A program made the translations under genes and the position numbers. From NCBI GenBank assembly GCA_964525995.1, contig CAZGIM010000010.1, positions 1 to 64,000 on the forward strand: a stretch of DNA of 64,000 nucleotides. The letters are read 5' to 3'. The notes beneath the pieces are model-generated. The model was not told where the DNA came from. It saw nothing but the letters and a program-made list of their open reading frames with translations, and did not search any database. This stretch comes from CAIVAT01 sp964525995 (GTDB taxonomy: Bacteria; Bacteroidota; Bacteroidia; Bacteroidales; FEN-979). Shown piece after piece: positions 45,192 through 55,562 of this stretch (the stretch's first letter is position 1; every line of letters begins with the position of its first letter).

Positions 45192-46628
45192 ATGAGATCG
45201 ATCTGCCTTTATTTTCAAGTACACCAGCCTTTCCGGCTCAGGACTTACCGGTTCTTCAACATTGGTCAGGATCACCACTATTATGATGATTACCAGAACA
45301 GGCATATTATCCGACGGGTCGCTGAAAAATCGTACCTGCCGGCTAACAAACTGATGCTCGATCTGATCAGGGAGTATGGAAGCGCATTTCAGATTAGCTA
45401 CTCCATTTCGGGAACCGCATTGGAACAACTGCAGACTTACATGCCTGAAGTGATTGAAAGCTTTCAGGAATTAGCCCGGACCGGACAGGTTGAATTCATT
45501 GCCGAAACCTATGCCCATTCTTTAGCTTCCCTGAGAAATAAAGATGAATTCGTTAGGCAGGTCAACAAGCACGCTTCCATGATTCAAAGTCTCTTTGGCA
45601 AGAAACCCCTGACGTTCCGGAACACCGAGTTGATCTATTCTGATCAGATCGGTGAAATGGTTGCAGAGATGGGTTTCCATACCATGCTGACCGAAGGCGC
45701 AAAACATATACTCGGTTGGAAGAGTCCAAACTATATTTACTGTAACAATATTAATCCCAAGCTGAAGGTGCTTCTTCGCAACTTCCGGCTGAGCGATGAT
45801 CTGACCTTCCGATTTTCGAACCAGGACTGGTCAGAGTGGCCGCTGACCACCGAGAAATTTGTTTCCTGGCTCAACACCATCGAAAAACAGGAGGAGGTAG
45901 TTAATCTGTTTATTGATTATGAGACCATTGGTGAACACCAGTGGGAAGAGACCGGTATCTTTGATTTTTTCAGACATCTGCCCTCCACGGTCTTCTCAAA
46001 ATCCGATTACACGTTTAAAACCCCTGATACGCTTTATCACGAACTGCAACCTGTTTCCGCCATCTCTGTACTGCATCCCATTTCATGGGCCGATGAGGAG
46101 CGGGATCTCACAGCCTGGCTCGGAAATGAATTACAGGATGAGGCATTTGCGAAGCTTTACTCCTACGAATCAAGGGTCAGGGAATGTGACGATCCGTTTA
46201 TCCAACGCGATTGGCTGTACCTGCAAACCAGCAACCATTTCTATTACATGTGCACCAAGTGGTTTTCGGCAGGAGAAGTGCATAAATATTTTAATCCTTA
46301 CGGATCGCCCTATGAAGCGTTCATCAACTACATGAATGTGCTTTCCGATTTCATGATCCGGGTTGATGATTTCCTGACACCCCAAGAGACCACACCCGAA
46401 CAAACACCGCTGCAGCAAGCTGTACCGGCAACAGTGAAACCAAAACGGAGTAAAAGAGTAACCACCGACAAATCGGGCGCTTCTGTTGCCGTCGCCGGTA
46501 AAAAGAGGCAGACTAAAAATACAAAATCTTCAAAAATCGCTTCCGGGAAGAAAAGTAAGGAGAAATCCACGAAAAAACAGGTTACCAGTCAAGTAAAGAA
46601 AGCTGGAAAACCATCAGGAAAGAAATAG
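45192..46628 (+). CDS. GH57 family alpha-amylase/4-alpha-glucanotransferase-like enzyme with lysine-rich tail
   Basis: A 478-residue cytoplasmic enzyme of family GH57, which cleaves or rearranges alpha-1,4-glucans with retention. The catalytic barrel starts ICLYFQVHQPFRLR; the nucleophile Glu should be in RNTELIYSDQIG near residue 145, and IDYETIGEHQWEETGIF near 245 is conserved. From about 405 to the end the sequence is a lysine/threonine/serine-rich, probably disordered tail (KRSKR, KKRQTKN, KKSKEKSTKK). ATG 45192 is chosen because the frame from 45033 lies within the GT4 gene. Confidence 0.9.
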   Translation: MRSICLYFQVHQPFRLRTYRFFNIGQDHHYYDDYQNRHIIRRVAEKSYLPANKLMLDLIREYGSAFQISYSISGTALEQLQTYMPEVIESFQELARTGQVEFIAETYAHSLASLRNKDEFVRQVNKHASMIQSLFGKKPLTFRNTELIYSDQIGEMVAEMGFHTMLTEGAKHILGWKSPNYIYCNNINPKLKVLLRNFRLSDDLTFRFSNQDWSEWPLTTEKFVSWLNTIEKQEEVVNLFIDYETIGEHQWEETGIFDFFRHLPSTVFSKSDYTFKTPDTLYHELQPVSAISVLHPISWADEERDLTAWLGNELQDEAFAKLYSYESRVRECDDPFIQRDWLYLQTSNHFYYMCTKWFSAGEVHKYFNPYGSPYEAFINYMNVLSDFMIRVDDFLTPQETTPEQTPLQQAVPATVKPKRSKRVTTDKSGASVAVAGKKRQTKNTKSSKIASGKKSKEKSTKKQVTSQVKKAGKPSGKK

Positions 46629-46649
46629 TTTGATCTAAAGTTGATATTT

Positions 46650-49600
46650 ATGAAGGACCGTGTAATTGAAACTCCTGATTATATTTTTGAAACAAGCTGG
46701 GAGGTTTGTAATAAAATAGGCGGAATATATACCACTGTTGCAACCAAAGCCCAGACTCTTGCTGATGATTTTAAAGACAATTATATCCTCATTGGGCCCG
46801 ATGTATGGAAGGAAACCCATCAAAACCCGGAGTTTCAGGAAGATAAATTTCTCTATAAATCCTGGCGGCAGGTAGCTGAAGCAGAAGGATTGCGCATCAA
46901 GGTCGGTCGGTGGAATATTCCCGGTAAACCGGTGGTGATCCTGGTCGATTTCACTCCCTATTTTTCCGAAAAGGATAAGATCTTTGCCCACTTCTGGGAA
47001 CACTACAAACTTGACTCCCTGTCGGGTGGCTGGGATTATGTAGAGCCTGCATTGTTCGGTTATGCTGTCGGTAAAGTCATTGAAAGCTTTTATAATTTCA
47101 ATATTTCCCACCATGATAAAATTGTTGCCATCTGTCATGAGTGGCTTACCGGAACCGCCATCCTTCATCTGAAGGAATTGGTCCCGCAAGTTGGTACAGT
47201 CTTTACAGCTCATTCAACAGTTGTTGGCAGGTCGATCGCCGCAAATGAGCTGCCCCTTTACAAAAATCTTGAAAATTACAATGGCGACGCAATGGCCAAA
47301 CAGTTCGGGATAACTTCCAAATTCTCGCTCGAACGATTGTCGGCTCAGGAAGCAGATTGCGTTACAACCCCCGGACAAAACACCCTTAATGAAGTCCGGC
47401 AGTTTTTCGGAATCGAAGCTGATTTGCTTACCCCAGAAGGCTTCGACGACTCCTGGGTGCCCCCCCGAGAGGTATTCAGTGAAAAGAGAGAAACCTCCAG
47501 AACCAAAATTTTAGAGGTAGCTTCCGGACTGATGGGGATGGAATTCCCCGCCAACACCATCCTGATCCTCAATAGCGGGCGGTTTGAATTACGGAACAAG
47601 GGATATGAGCTGTTTATCGACGTGCTCGGTGAAATGAACTCCCAGGCTAAGCTTTCGCAGCCTATCATTGCCGTGATCGCCATCCCCGGAGGTCCTACTG
47701 CACCCAAGAAGGATCTCATCAATCGGATCAACCAGAAGGATTTTTCCCAAATCCGCCACGAGGAGTACTGTACGCATACACTGCTTGAACCGGAGAACGA
47801 CCAGATAACGAAAATGATCAAGGCCAAAGGATTGATGAACCGTCCCGAGGACAAAGTCAAAGTTATCTATATCCCAACTTACCTTAATGGGTACGACGGA
47901 ATTTTCGACCTGAATTATTATGACCTCCTGATTGGCTTCGACGGAACCATCTTTCCATCCTATTATGAACCCTGGGGCTACTCGGCCCTTGAAAGTCTGT
48001 CCTATCACATCCCCACCATTACAACTTCACTAACGGGTTTCGGACAATGGATTAAAGCGATGTTCCCAGGATTGAAAGATTGCACGGCCGTTATCGAACG
48101 CAATGATGATAACGACAGCGAAGTGGTTGAGAACATTGTTAAACATATTATTAACTGCGCTTCCAAGACGGAAAAAGAGATCATCAAGGCGAAGATCAAA
48201 GCCTACGAGATTTCACGTTCGGCCTTATGGAAAAACCTGATCGGAAACTACAGAATCGCTTTTTCCAATGCCATCGAAAAAAGCTTATCCCGGGCCGAAC
48301 TCTATGCCGGGAAACAATCGCAGGTACTTACCAAAGCCTTACAAACTTCGGCCGAACTGAAACCCGAATGGAAAAAGGTACTGATCCAGCAAAAACTTCC
48401 TGATAACCTTGCAAGCATCGAACGGATTGCCAAGAATCTGTGGTGGTCATGGAATTATGATGGTTCCGAGTTGTTTGAATTGATACACAAGGAACGGTGG
48501 TACGAACTCAACTTTAATCCGATCGCCCTGATCGAATCGCTGTCGTACCTGGAACTTCAGGAGTTGAGCGCAAACGAGAAATTTGTCAGTAAACTCAACA
48601 AAGTGACGGCAAATTTCGATGCATACATGGCAAAGGTGGCCGAAAAACCCAAGGAGACCATTGCATACTTCAGCATGGAATACGGATTGCACGACACCCT
48701 AAAAATATTTTCAGGAGGACTGGGAATGCTTGCCGGCGACTATCTGAAGGAAGCCAGCGATTCCAATGTCAATATTGTCGGGATCGGACTGCTTTACCGG
48801 TATGGCTATTTCACCCAGACCCTTTCGATCTTCGGCGACCAGATTGCCAGTTATACACCCCAGAAATTCACTCATTTACCATTGATTCCGATGCGTGATG
48901 AACAGGGAAACTGGCTGAAGATCACCTTCGCATTCCCCGGCAGAACCATGTACGCTAAAGTCTGGCGGTGCGATGTGGGTCGGATTCCCCTGTATCTGAT
49001 GGATACCGACATCGAAGAAAACTCCGAAGCCGACCGGGCCATCACCCACCAGTTGTATGGCGGCGACAACGAAAACAGGCTTCGTCAGGAACTTTTACTT
49101 GGAATCGGCGGCATCAGAATGCTCGACGCCCTCGGAATCAGGCCCGACCTATTCCATAGTAATGAAGGGCACTCCGCGTTTATCGGTCTAGAACGTCTGC
49201 GCAAACTGATTCAGAATGAAAAGCTGACTTTCCAGCAGGCCATGGAGATCATTCGCTCTTCCACCCTGTTTACAACACACACACCCGTTCCGGCCGGTCA
49301 CGACACCTTTCCGGAAGACTTGCTTCGCCGGTACCTGTCACACTATCCCGATCAGATCAACATGAAGTGGGATCAGTTCGTAAACCTGGGCCGGATGGTT
49401 GACTTTGACGCCAATGAAAAATTTTCCATGAGTGTATTAGCTGCCAAATTCTCCCAGGAAATCAACGGCGTCAGCAAGATTCATGGTAGGGTCACACGCG
49501 AAATGTTCGCCCGGTTATATCAGGGCTACTATCCCGAAGAATTGCATATCGGATATGTCACTAATGGCGTCCATATGCCAACCTGGACGGCAAAATCATG

Positions 49601-50897
49601 GCTTCAGCTCTACAAAAAGGAATTCGGTGACGGCTTTTTCGAAGATCAGTCGAATCCCAACTATTGGAAGAAAATCCATGACGTTGACGATGACATCATT
49701 TGGAAAACCAAAATGAAACAGAAGGATCAGATGTCTGAATTTTTGCTGCAACATCTGTATGCCGATATGACCCGGCGGCATGAAAATCCAAAACTGATCT
49801 TCCAGATCAGGGAAAGCAGCAATCCGAAGGCGCTAACCATAGGCTTTGCCCGAAGATTTGCGACCTATAAAAGGGCCCACCTGTTATTTAGTAATCTCGA
49901 CAGGCTTTCACGCATTGTGAACAATAAAGACAAGCCCGTTCAGTTTATGTTTGCGGGAAAAGCACATCCGAATGACAAAGGAGGGCAAAACCTGATAAAA
50001 AGAATCTATGAAATTTCACACCTCCCCGAATTCCTGGGAAAAATCTTCTTCTTTGAGAATTACGATATGCGCCTTGCCAAGTATCTCATTAAAGGAGTCG
50101 ATATCTGGCTTAATACACCTACAAGACCTTTGGAAGCTTCCGGAACCAGCGGTGAAAAAGCAGTAATGAACGGAGTGGTCAATTTTAGTGTGCTCGACGG
50201 ATGGTGGGCCGAAGGGTACCGTCCCAACGCGGGATGGGCGCTTGGGGAAAAGGCAACCTACGACACCCCCCAGTTTCAAGATGAACTTGACGCCGAAACC
50301 ATTTACTCCATCCTTGAGGAGGAGATCATTCCGATGTACTATGAGGTAAACGATAAAAACATTCCTGTCAAATGGGTCTCTCACATCAAAAACACGATCT
50401 CTGAGATCGCTCCCCATTTTACCATGAAACGCCAACTCGATGATTATATCCGCCAGTATTATAATCCGATGCTGAAACGGACCCGTATCCTTTCCAGTAA
50501 AAACTATGAGATGACCCGGCACATTGCATCCTGGAAACGAAAGGTCATGCGGGGATGGGACAGTATTGAAGTCATATCGATGAAAGTTCCGGATTCCAAT
50601 CAGAAACCACTACAGCTTGGCGAATCGTTCAAGGCAGAAATCATCCTTGATCTGAACGAATTGTCGGGAACTGATATCGGAATCGAAGTACTGTTCGGAA
50701 AAAAAATAAACGACGAGGTAAAAGAACCCAGTTTTAAAGAGGAAATGACACTGGCTAAATCGGAAAAGAATATTGTATCGTTTATTTGCGATATCCCGAT
50801 TAACCAGGCAGGGGTATATGACTTTGTTTTCCGTCTGTTCCCCCGAAGCCCGCTGCTGCCACATCGACAGGATTTTAACCTTGTCCGATGGATTTGA
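46650..50897 (+). CDS. Glycogen synthase (GT3) fused to alpha-glucan phosphorylase (GT35)
   Basis: A 1415-residue bifunctional protein. Residues 1 to about 550 are a GT3 glycogen synthase like eukaryotic GYS: FETSWEVCNKIGGIYTTVATK at the N-terminus (quoted by WEVCNKIGGIYT) and FPSYYEPWGYSALESLSY with E-x7-E near 440. GT3 enzymes use UDP-glucose. From about 570 to 1325 is a short-type phosphorylase (AKNLWWSWNYDGSELFE, then SNEGHSAF, and the PLP lysine in EASGTSGEKAVMNG near residue 1175), which releases glucose 1-phosphate; a C-terminal domain follows. The fusion is common in Bacteroidota. ATG 46650 is preferred to TTG 46641. Confidence 0.95.
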   Translation: MKDRVIETPDYIFETSWEVCNKIGGIYTTVATKAQTLADDFKDNYILIGPDVWKETHQNPEFQEDKFLYKSWRQVAEAEGLRIKVGRWNIPGKPVVILVDFTPYFSEKDKIFAHFWEHYKLDSLSGGWDYVEPALFGYAVGKVIESFYNFNISHHDKIVAICHEWLTGTAILHLKELVPQVGTVFTAHSTVVGRSIAANELPLYKNLENYNGDAMAKQFGITSKFSLERLSAQEADCVTTPGQNTLNEVRQFFGIEADLLTPEGFDDSWVPPREVFSEKRETSRTKILEVASGLMGMEFPANTILILNSGRFELRNKGYELFIDVLGEMNSQAKLSQPIIAVIAIPGGPTAPKKDLINRINQKDFSQIRHEEYCTHTLLEPENDQITKMIKAKGLMNRPEDKVKVIYIPTYLNGYDGIFDLNYYDLLIGFDGTIFPSYYEPWGYSALESLSYHIPTITTSLTGFGQWIKAMFPGLKDCTAVIERNDDNDSEVVENIVKHIINCASKTEKEIIKAKIKAYEISRSALWKNLIGNYRIAFSNAIEKSLSRAELYAGKQSQVLTKALQTSAELKPEWKKVLIQQKLPDNLASIERIAKNLWWSWNYDGSELFELIHKERWYELNFNPIALIESLSYLELQELSANEKFVSKLNKVTANFDAYMAKVAEKPKETIAYFSMEYGLHDTLKIFSGGLGMLAGDYLKEASDSNVNIVGIGLLYRYGYFTQTLSIFGDQIASYTPQKFTHLPLIPMRDEQGNWLKITFAFPGRTMYAKVWRCDVGRIPLYLMDTDIEENSEADRAITHQLYGGDNENRLRQELLLGIGGIRMLDALGIRPDLFHSNEGHSAFIGLERLRKLIQNEKLTFQQAMEIIRSSTLFTTHTPVPAGHDTFPEDLLRRYLSHYPDQINMKWDQFVNLGRMVDFDANEKFSMSVLAAKFSQEINGVSKIHGRVTREMFARLYQGYYPEELHIGYVTNGVHMPTWTAKSWLQLYKKEFGDGFFEDQSNPNYWKKIHDVDDDIIWKTKMKQKDQMSEFLLQHLYADMTRRHENPKLIFQIRESSNPKALTIGFARRFATYKRAHLLFSNLDRLSRIVNNKDKPVQFMFAGKAHPNDKGGQNLIKRIYEISHLPEFLGKIFFFENYDMRLAKYLIKGVDIWLNTPTRPLEASGTSGEKAVMNGVVNFSVLDGWWAEGYRPNAGWALGEKATYDTPQFQDELDAETIYSILEEEIIPMYYEVNDKNIPVKWVSHIKNTISEIAPHFTMKRQLDDYIRQYYNPMLKRTRILSSKNYEMTRHIASWKRKVMRGWDSIEVISMKVPDSNQKPLQLGESFKAEIILDLNELSGTDIGIEVLFGKKINDEVKEPSFKEEMTLAKSEKNIVSFICDIPINQAGVYDFVFRLFPRSPLLPHRQDFNLVRWI

Positions 50898-50940
50898 ACG
50901 GGATTTACGATAATAATGTTTAACTGACAATCTATAAATC

Positions 50941-51687
50941 ATGAAACTACTAGAAGGAAAGACCGCACTGATTACCGGTGCGAACCGGGGAATCGGAAGA
51001 TCCATCGCCCTGAAATTCGCCGCTCACGGCGCAAATGTCGCATTTTCAGATCTCCGGTGCAATGAGGATACAACTTCACTTGAATCAGAGATAACCGCAT
51101 GTGGTGTCAGGGCAAAAGGATATGCCTCTGATGCAAGCTCCTTAAACGAAAGTGAACAACTTGTCAATTCGGTGGTAGAGGATTTCGGAACCATCGATAT
51201 CCTGGTGAATAACGCAGGTATTACCCGCGACAATCTTCTGCTGAGGATGACGGAACAGGACTGGGACCGGATCATTACTGTAAATCTTAAGTCGGTCTTT
51301 AATCTGACCAAGGCCATCCAAAAAGTGATGATTCGCCAGCGATTTGGTTCTATAATAAACATGAGCTCCATCGTCGGAATTGAAGGAAACAGTGGTCAAT
51401 CGAATTACGCTGCCTCCAAAGCAGGTATCATCGGGTTTACGAAATCGATTGCCCAGGAATTGGGATCCCGGAATATTCGGTGCAACACAATTGCTCCTGG
51501 TTTTATTGAGACCGAGATGACTGCCGGCCTTTCGCAGGAATTTCGCGATAAATGGGTCGTTGACATTGCACTGCGACGGGCAGGAACACCCGACGATGTC
51601 GCCAATCTTGCTTTATTCCTTGCTTCCGACTTGAGTTCCTATATTACCGGGCAGGCTATTACCGTTTGTGGGGGACTCCATACCTAA
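50941..51687 (+). CDS. fabG: 3-oxoacyl-ACP reductase, FabG-like
   Basis: A 248-residue short-chain dehydrogenase that should reduce 3-oxoacyl-ACP with NADPH in fatty-acid synthesis. It has TGANRGIGRSIALKF at the nucleotide site, NNAGITRDNLLLRM, the catalytic Ser in INMSSIVG, Tyr and Lys in NYAASKAGIIGFTKSIAQEL (partly quoted as YAASKAG), and PGFIETEMT, all typical of FabG; a related quinone or acetoacetyl-CoA reductase is possible. The next gene overlaps its end if a TTG start at 51666 is used. Confidence 0.9.
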   Translation: MKLLEGKTALITGANRGIGRSIALKFAAHGANVAFSDLRCNEDTTSLESEITACGVRAKGYASDASSLNESEQLVNSVVEDFGTIDILVNNAGITRDNLLLRMTEQDWDRIITVNLKSVFNLTKAIQKVMIRQRFGSIINMSSIVGIEGNSGQSNYAASKAGIIGFTKSIAQELGSRNIRCNTIAPGFIETEMTAGLSQEFRDKWVVDIALRRAGTPDDVANLALFLASDLSSYITGQAITVCGGLHT

Positions 51688-53774
51688 AATCAGCTTCTGT
51701 CTTGGTCGTTATTACTGAGTACCCAGCAGTTTTTATTCTGCTTTGCATTATTTCCGGAGCCGGATATGCTGCCATTCTATACTTTCATGACCTGAAAAAA
51801 AGGTCTGAACCCCTGTTGAACTGGAGCCTCGCAGCACTTCGATTCCTCTCGGTGTTTTTGATCGCATTCCTTCTACTCTCGCCTTTGCTGAAGAAATCAG
51901 ACCGGATACTGGAAAAACCAGCCGTGATTATCGGAATCGATAACTCCGAATCGATGGTACTTTCGCACGACTCAACCTTCTGTACCCGATTGCTTCCCAA
52001 AATCCTCGATACTCTGATCCGTGATCTGGACGACCGGTTCAATGTGAATATCTATAGTTTCGGGAACCGGCTTTCATCCGGTTTTAAACCGCATTTCAGG
52101 GAACAGGGAAGCGATATCTCCCTGTTTTTTAACGAATTCGACAACCGGTACTCAAACCTGAATGCTGCCGCCCTGATCCTCATAACCGATGGAATCTATA
52201 ACAAGGGAACCGATCCCTTTTATACAGCCCGAAAGATCATGTTCCCGATCTATACGGTTGGTATCGGGGATACCTCATTGAAAACCGATGGGGCCATAAG
52301 GAAAGTAAAAGTCAATAAGGTGGTCTTCAAAAACGATCAGTTTACGGCCGAAGCCCTGGTCGATTTGATCGGTTATCAGGGATCGATCGTGAAAATCAGG
52401 TTAAACCAGGGAACTAAAACCCTGGATACCCGTGAAATATCGGCGCCATCACGAATATCGACCCGGAAAATACCCTTCACCCTGGAAGCAAAAGAAAAGG
52501 GATTCTTTAAATACACGGTGTTCCTTGATCCGCTGCCTGGCGAAGAAAACAAAGATAACAACCGGTACGATTTTTATGTGGAGGTTCGCGAGTCCCGTAA
52601 ACAGGTCGCCATCGTCACCAGCATGAAGCATCCCGATATAAATGCCATGAAAAGCGCGCTGGAAGGAACCTCCAGTTACGAGATCACGACCCTCGATCCG
52701 GAAGGATACCGCTCTACTACCAGGAAATTTAACCTTGTCATCCTTTACCAGCTTCCTTCAATTACCGGAATAGCCAACATGAATATGGTTGCAAAATCAA
52801 CGGATCCCCTGTTATGTGTACTTGGAACGCAGACCGATATCAACGGCTTTAACCAACTGAACACTGGTTTTATAATCAATGGTTTCAAGAATTCGTTTTC
52901 CGATGCCTTACCGGTCGTCAATGAAAGTTTCTCGCTGTTCACCCTTGACCGTAATGACTTTCAGATATTTTCAAACTTCCCGCCGCTGATTGCCCCGTTC
53001 GGAATCTATCAAAACAGTCCTGTTGCCGAAGTTCTTTTTCACCAGAAGATATCCAATGTTTTGACCGGATCGCCTTTGATTCTGATAAGCAGGACACCGG
53101 ATCGCAAAATCGGGATCATAGCAGGGGAAAACCTATGGCGATGGAGAATTTCCAGCTATATACAGTCGAAGAGCCATGAACCGTTCGATATCCTGTTTGA
53201 AAAAATCGTGAATTATCTTACCGGTATTGATGATAAGGAATTGTTTAAAGTCTCGGTAAAGAAAAGGATTCAGGAAACAGAACCTGTCGAACTGGAAGCC
53301 GAGGTGCGTAATGCTTCTCTTGAACTCATAAACGACCCTGACGTTACCCTCGAGATACTGGATTCAGCGAAACATTCATTCCCCTTTACCTTTGGAAAAA
53401 CACAAAAAGGTTATTATCTGAATGCCGGCACATTTCCGCCTGGGACTTACAGATACACAGCCACCGTGAAAGTGGGAGGTGATCTCCGCAAGGCCGCAGG
53501 TGAATTTTTTATCGACCGCACCCGTGTGGAGCGAATGAACCTGGTAGCGGACCATAATCTTCTCAGACGGATATCGCTGTCACACGACGCTGAGATGGTA
53601 ACCCATTCAGGAATGTCAGCCCTGACCGAAAAAATAAAAAACCGGCAGGATCTTAAAACCATCTTTTACCAACAAGTACGCATGAAAGACGTGATCGGGA
53701 ATCCCTGGCTTTTTTTGGTTATTCTGTCGTTACTCACCCTGGAATGGATCATCAGGAAAAGAGAGGGCAGGTGA
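51666..53774 (+). CDS. Membrane protein with VWA-like domain, unknown function
   Basis: About 690-700 residues. Two N-terminal hydrophobic helices (near residues 20-42 and 58-80) anchor it in the inner membrane, and a C-terminal helix (NPWLFLVILSLLTLEWII, near 678) with a final charged tail re-enters it. The stretch IIGIDNSESMVL near 87 resembles the VWA MIDAS DxSxS, followed by LILITDGIYNKGTD and IYTVGIGDTSLKTD. The rest (about 220-650) is beta-rich and periplasmic. Bacteroidota have such BatA/CglB-like proteins. Start is uncertain: TTG at 51666 overlaps fabG, TTG at 51702 follows its stop and fits better. Confidence 0.7.
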   Translation: MWGTPYLKSASVLVVITEYPAVFILLCIISGAGYAAILYFHDLKKRSEPLLNWSLAALRFLSVFLIAFLLLSPLLKKSDRILEKPAVIIGIDNSESMVLSHDSTFCTRLLPKILDTLIRDLDDRFNVNIYSFGNRLSSGFKPHFREQGSDISLFFNEFDNRYSNLNAAALILITDGIYNKGTDPFYTARKIMFPIYTVGIGDTSLKTDGAIRKVKVNKVVFKNDQFTAEALVDLIGYQGSIVKIRLNQGTKTLDTREISAPSRISTRKIPFTLEAKEKGFFKYTVFLDPLPGEENKDNNRYDFYVEVRESRKQVAIVTSMKHPDINAMKSALEGTSSYEITTLDPEGYRSTTRKFNLVILYQLPSITGIANMNMVAKSTDPLLCVLGTQTDINGFNQLNTGFIINGFKNSFSDALPVVNESFSLFTLDRNDFQIFSNFPPLIAPFGIYQNSPVAEVLFHQKISNVLTGSPLILISRTPDRKIGIIAGENLWRWRISSYIQSKSHEPFDILFEKIVNYLTGIDDKELFKVSVKKRIQETEPVELEAEVRNASLELINDPDVTLEILDSAKHSFPFTFGKTQKGYYLNAGTFPPGTYRYTATVKVGGDLRKAAGEFFIDRTRVERMNLVADHNLLRRISLSHDAEMVTHSGMSALTEKIKNRQDLKTIFYQQVRMKDVIGNPWLFLVILSLLTLEWIIRKREGR

Positions 53775-53788
53775 TCCGGAGCAGGTTT

Positions 53789-54619
53789 CTAAAGATCTTT
53801 TTTTGCCATCATCCACCACACAATTCCTACCATAAGAGCTGCATAGGATAATGCTATCAAGCAGGAACCGGCCGTTACCGAATCCTGGAGGTTCACGCCC
53901 ATGACCTGTTTCAGAACAGGAATGGCCGGGTATTCAGTGATCCGGAGTACCGAATTAACCGGAAGATAGGTTGAAATTCCATTTTTAAAGACAACCGGGC
54001 TTTTAAGAAAATAATAAATCACCGGTTCGACAATGAATACATAGAGGGTGAATAAGGCAATGGAAAGACCGGTGTTTCGGAACATGAAACCAAAAAAGAA
54101 GGCAAAAATCAAAAAGGTAAGCAAGGTGAAAAAGAAACCCGGGATAAAAGAAATTTTATCAAAAACCATCGAGAGATCCGGATTGGCTGTATGCGAATAC
54201 CCCAGGATCAGGATACCTATAAATAAAAGAATGGTGATGATGACGGATATCAATCCGATGAGCAGGAGCTTTGAAACCAGAAATTCTGATTTGCTCATCC
54301 CGTTGATTACATTCTGACGAATGGTCCGGTAGGTAAACTCATTGGTGATTAAGATGATGATGATAATTGCCGGAAAAATCAGAACATACCGGTAAGTTGC
54401 AAAATAGGTGATATTTTGCCAGATCCATGGAAAGAAATAGATGGTGACGTGGGGGATCGGTATCGGCAAATGTCTGTTCATATCATTGATAATACTGTTT
54501 ATCATGAATTCAGCCAACAAGATACCGAGTACGAGAAAAAGAAAATACAGGCCTATCAGGATCCAGAAGATCTTGTAGGTCATGATCTTTTTAAATTCTA
54601 TCCTAAGGAGTCTGATCAT
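53789..54619 (-). CDS. ABC-2 type transporter permease
   Basis: A 276-residue inner-membrane permease with six hydrophobic segments (near residues 17-37, 65-90, 115-140, 155-185, 190-212 and 245-270), the layout of ABC-2 type exporters. The first helix is followed by a long periplasmic loop (residues 37-65). Its 17-base overlap with the ATP-binding gene makes translational coupling likely. The substrate is not readable; this class exports lipids, peptides or drugs, or acts as a gliding-related GldA/GldF-like pair in Bacteroidota. Confidence 0.85.
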   Translation of the reverse strand: MIRLLRIEFKKIMTYKIFWILIGLYFLFLVLGILLAEFMINSIINDMNRHLPIPIPHVTIYFFPWIWQNITYFATYRYVLIFPAIIIIILITNEFTYRTIRQNVINGMSKSEFLVSKLLLIGLISVIITILLFIGILILGYSHTANPDLSMVFDKISFIPGFFFTLLTFLIFAFFFGFMFRNTGLSIALFTLYVFIVEPVIYYFLKSPVVFKNGISTYLPVNSVLRITEYPAIPVLKQVMGVNLQDSVTAGSCLIALSYAALMVGIVWWMMAKKDL

Positions 54620-55511
54620 TTTTCTCTTCTAAAAGTTCAAGAAAGTGTTGTTCAAGGCTTCGTTTTCGTTCACTAAGATGGGTCAGGACAATCCCGCTTT
54701 GGAAACATGCGCTGTTTATTTGCGCCGGCGTTACGGCATCTTTGTAGAATACCTGGAAAATCCCGTTTTTCTTTGAGACTGACTCAACTGCAGGGTTGGA
54801 ATGGAGCCATTTTTCAAGTGCGGTAGGATTGTCTGAACCCAGCTCAAAGCAGTCAGAAACCGAAAGCACCTCACTCACTTTACCATCGAACAGTTTGTTC
54901 CCTTTATTGAGTACCGCTACATGGGTACATACCTTCTGAACCTCGTCAAGAAGATGGGATGCAATGATGATGGTTGTCCCTCGTGACGCAACATCCAGGA
55001 TGATCTCCCTGATGTGCGCAATGCCCTGAGGATCGAGTCCGTTCGTCGGCTCATCCAGGATCAGCACCTCTGGATTTCCCAGCAGGGCAGAGGCTACAGC
55101 TAATCGTTGCTTCATCCCGAATGAAAAGGTCCTGAACCTCGAATTTCTTCGCTCATATAACCCGGTAACCTTAAGAACCCGGTCAATATCGGCGTAATCC
55201 ATCTCTTTAATATCAGCAACAATCTTTAAGTTCATTACTGCCGTAAGGTATGGGAAGAAATTCGGACTCTCGATAACACTGCCGATTCGTTTACGGCTCT
55301 CCTTATCGGGTTCCGCTCCGAACCATTGAAATGAGCCTGCATCGGCCCGAACCAAATCAAGCACGGTACTCAGGGTCGTGGTTTTACCGCTCCCGTTGGG
55401 TCCCAAAATGCCAAAAACCTGTCCGGAATGGACCTCTAGTGAAAGGTTATTTACGGCCTGGATCTTTCCGTAACGCTTCGAAATCCCCTCGATGGAAAGT
55501 ACGCTGGTCAA
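54603..55511 (-). CDS. ABC transporter ATP-binding protein
   Basis: A 302-residue ATPase that powers the adjacent permease. Walker A GPNGSGKTT near residue 40, signature SFGMKQRLAVA near 130, Walker B LILDEPTNGLDPQG near 150 and the H-switch in IIIASHLLDE are all present. Residues about 225-302 form an extra C-terminal domain (KWLHSNPAVESVSK) seen in GldA/DrrA-like exporters. A GldA role is possible in a gliding relative but cannot be told from the sequence alone. It is first in this two-gene operon. Confidence 0.92.
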   Translation of the reverse strand: MTSVLSIEGISKRYGKIQAVNNLSLEVHSGQVFGILGPNGSGKTTTLSTVLDLVRADAGSFQWFGAEPDKESRKRIGSVIESPNFFPYLTAVMNLKIVADIKEMDYADIDRVLKVTGLYERRNSRFRTFSFGMKQRLAVASALLGNPEVLILDEPTNGLDPQGIAHIREIILDVASRGTTIIIASHLLDEVQKVCTHVAVLNKGNKLFDGKVSEVLSVSDCFELGSDNPTALEKWLHSNPAVESVSKKNGIFQVFYKDAVTPAQINSACFQSGIVLTHLSERKRSLEQHFLELLEEKNDQTP

Positions 55512-55562
55512 AACTTTCGGTAGTTTATTTATTTTATGGTGTCTTTGACGCTCCTGTATGCT

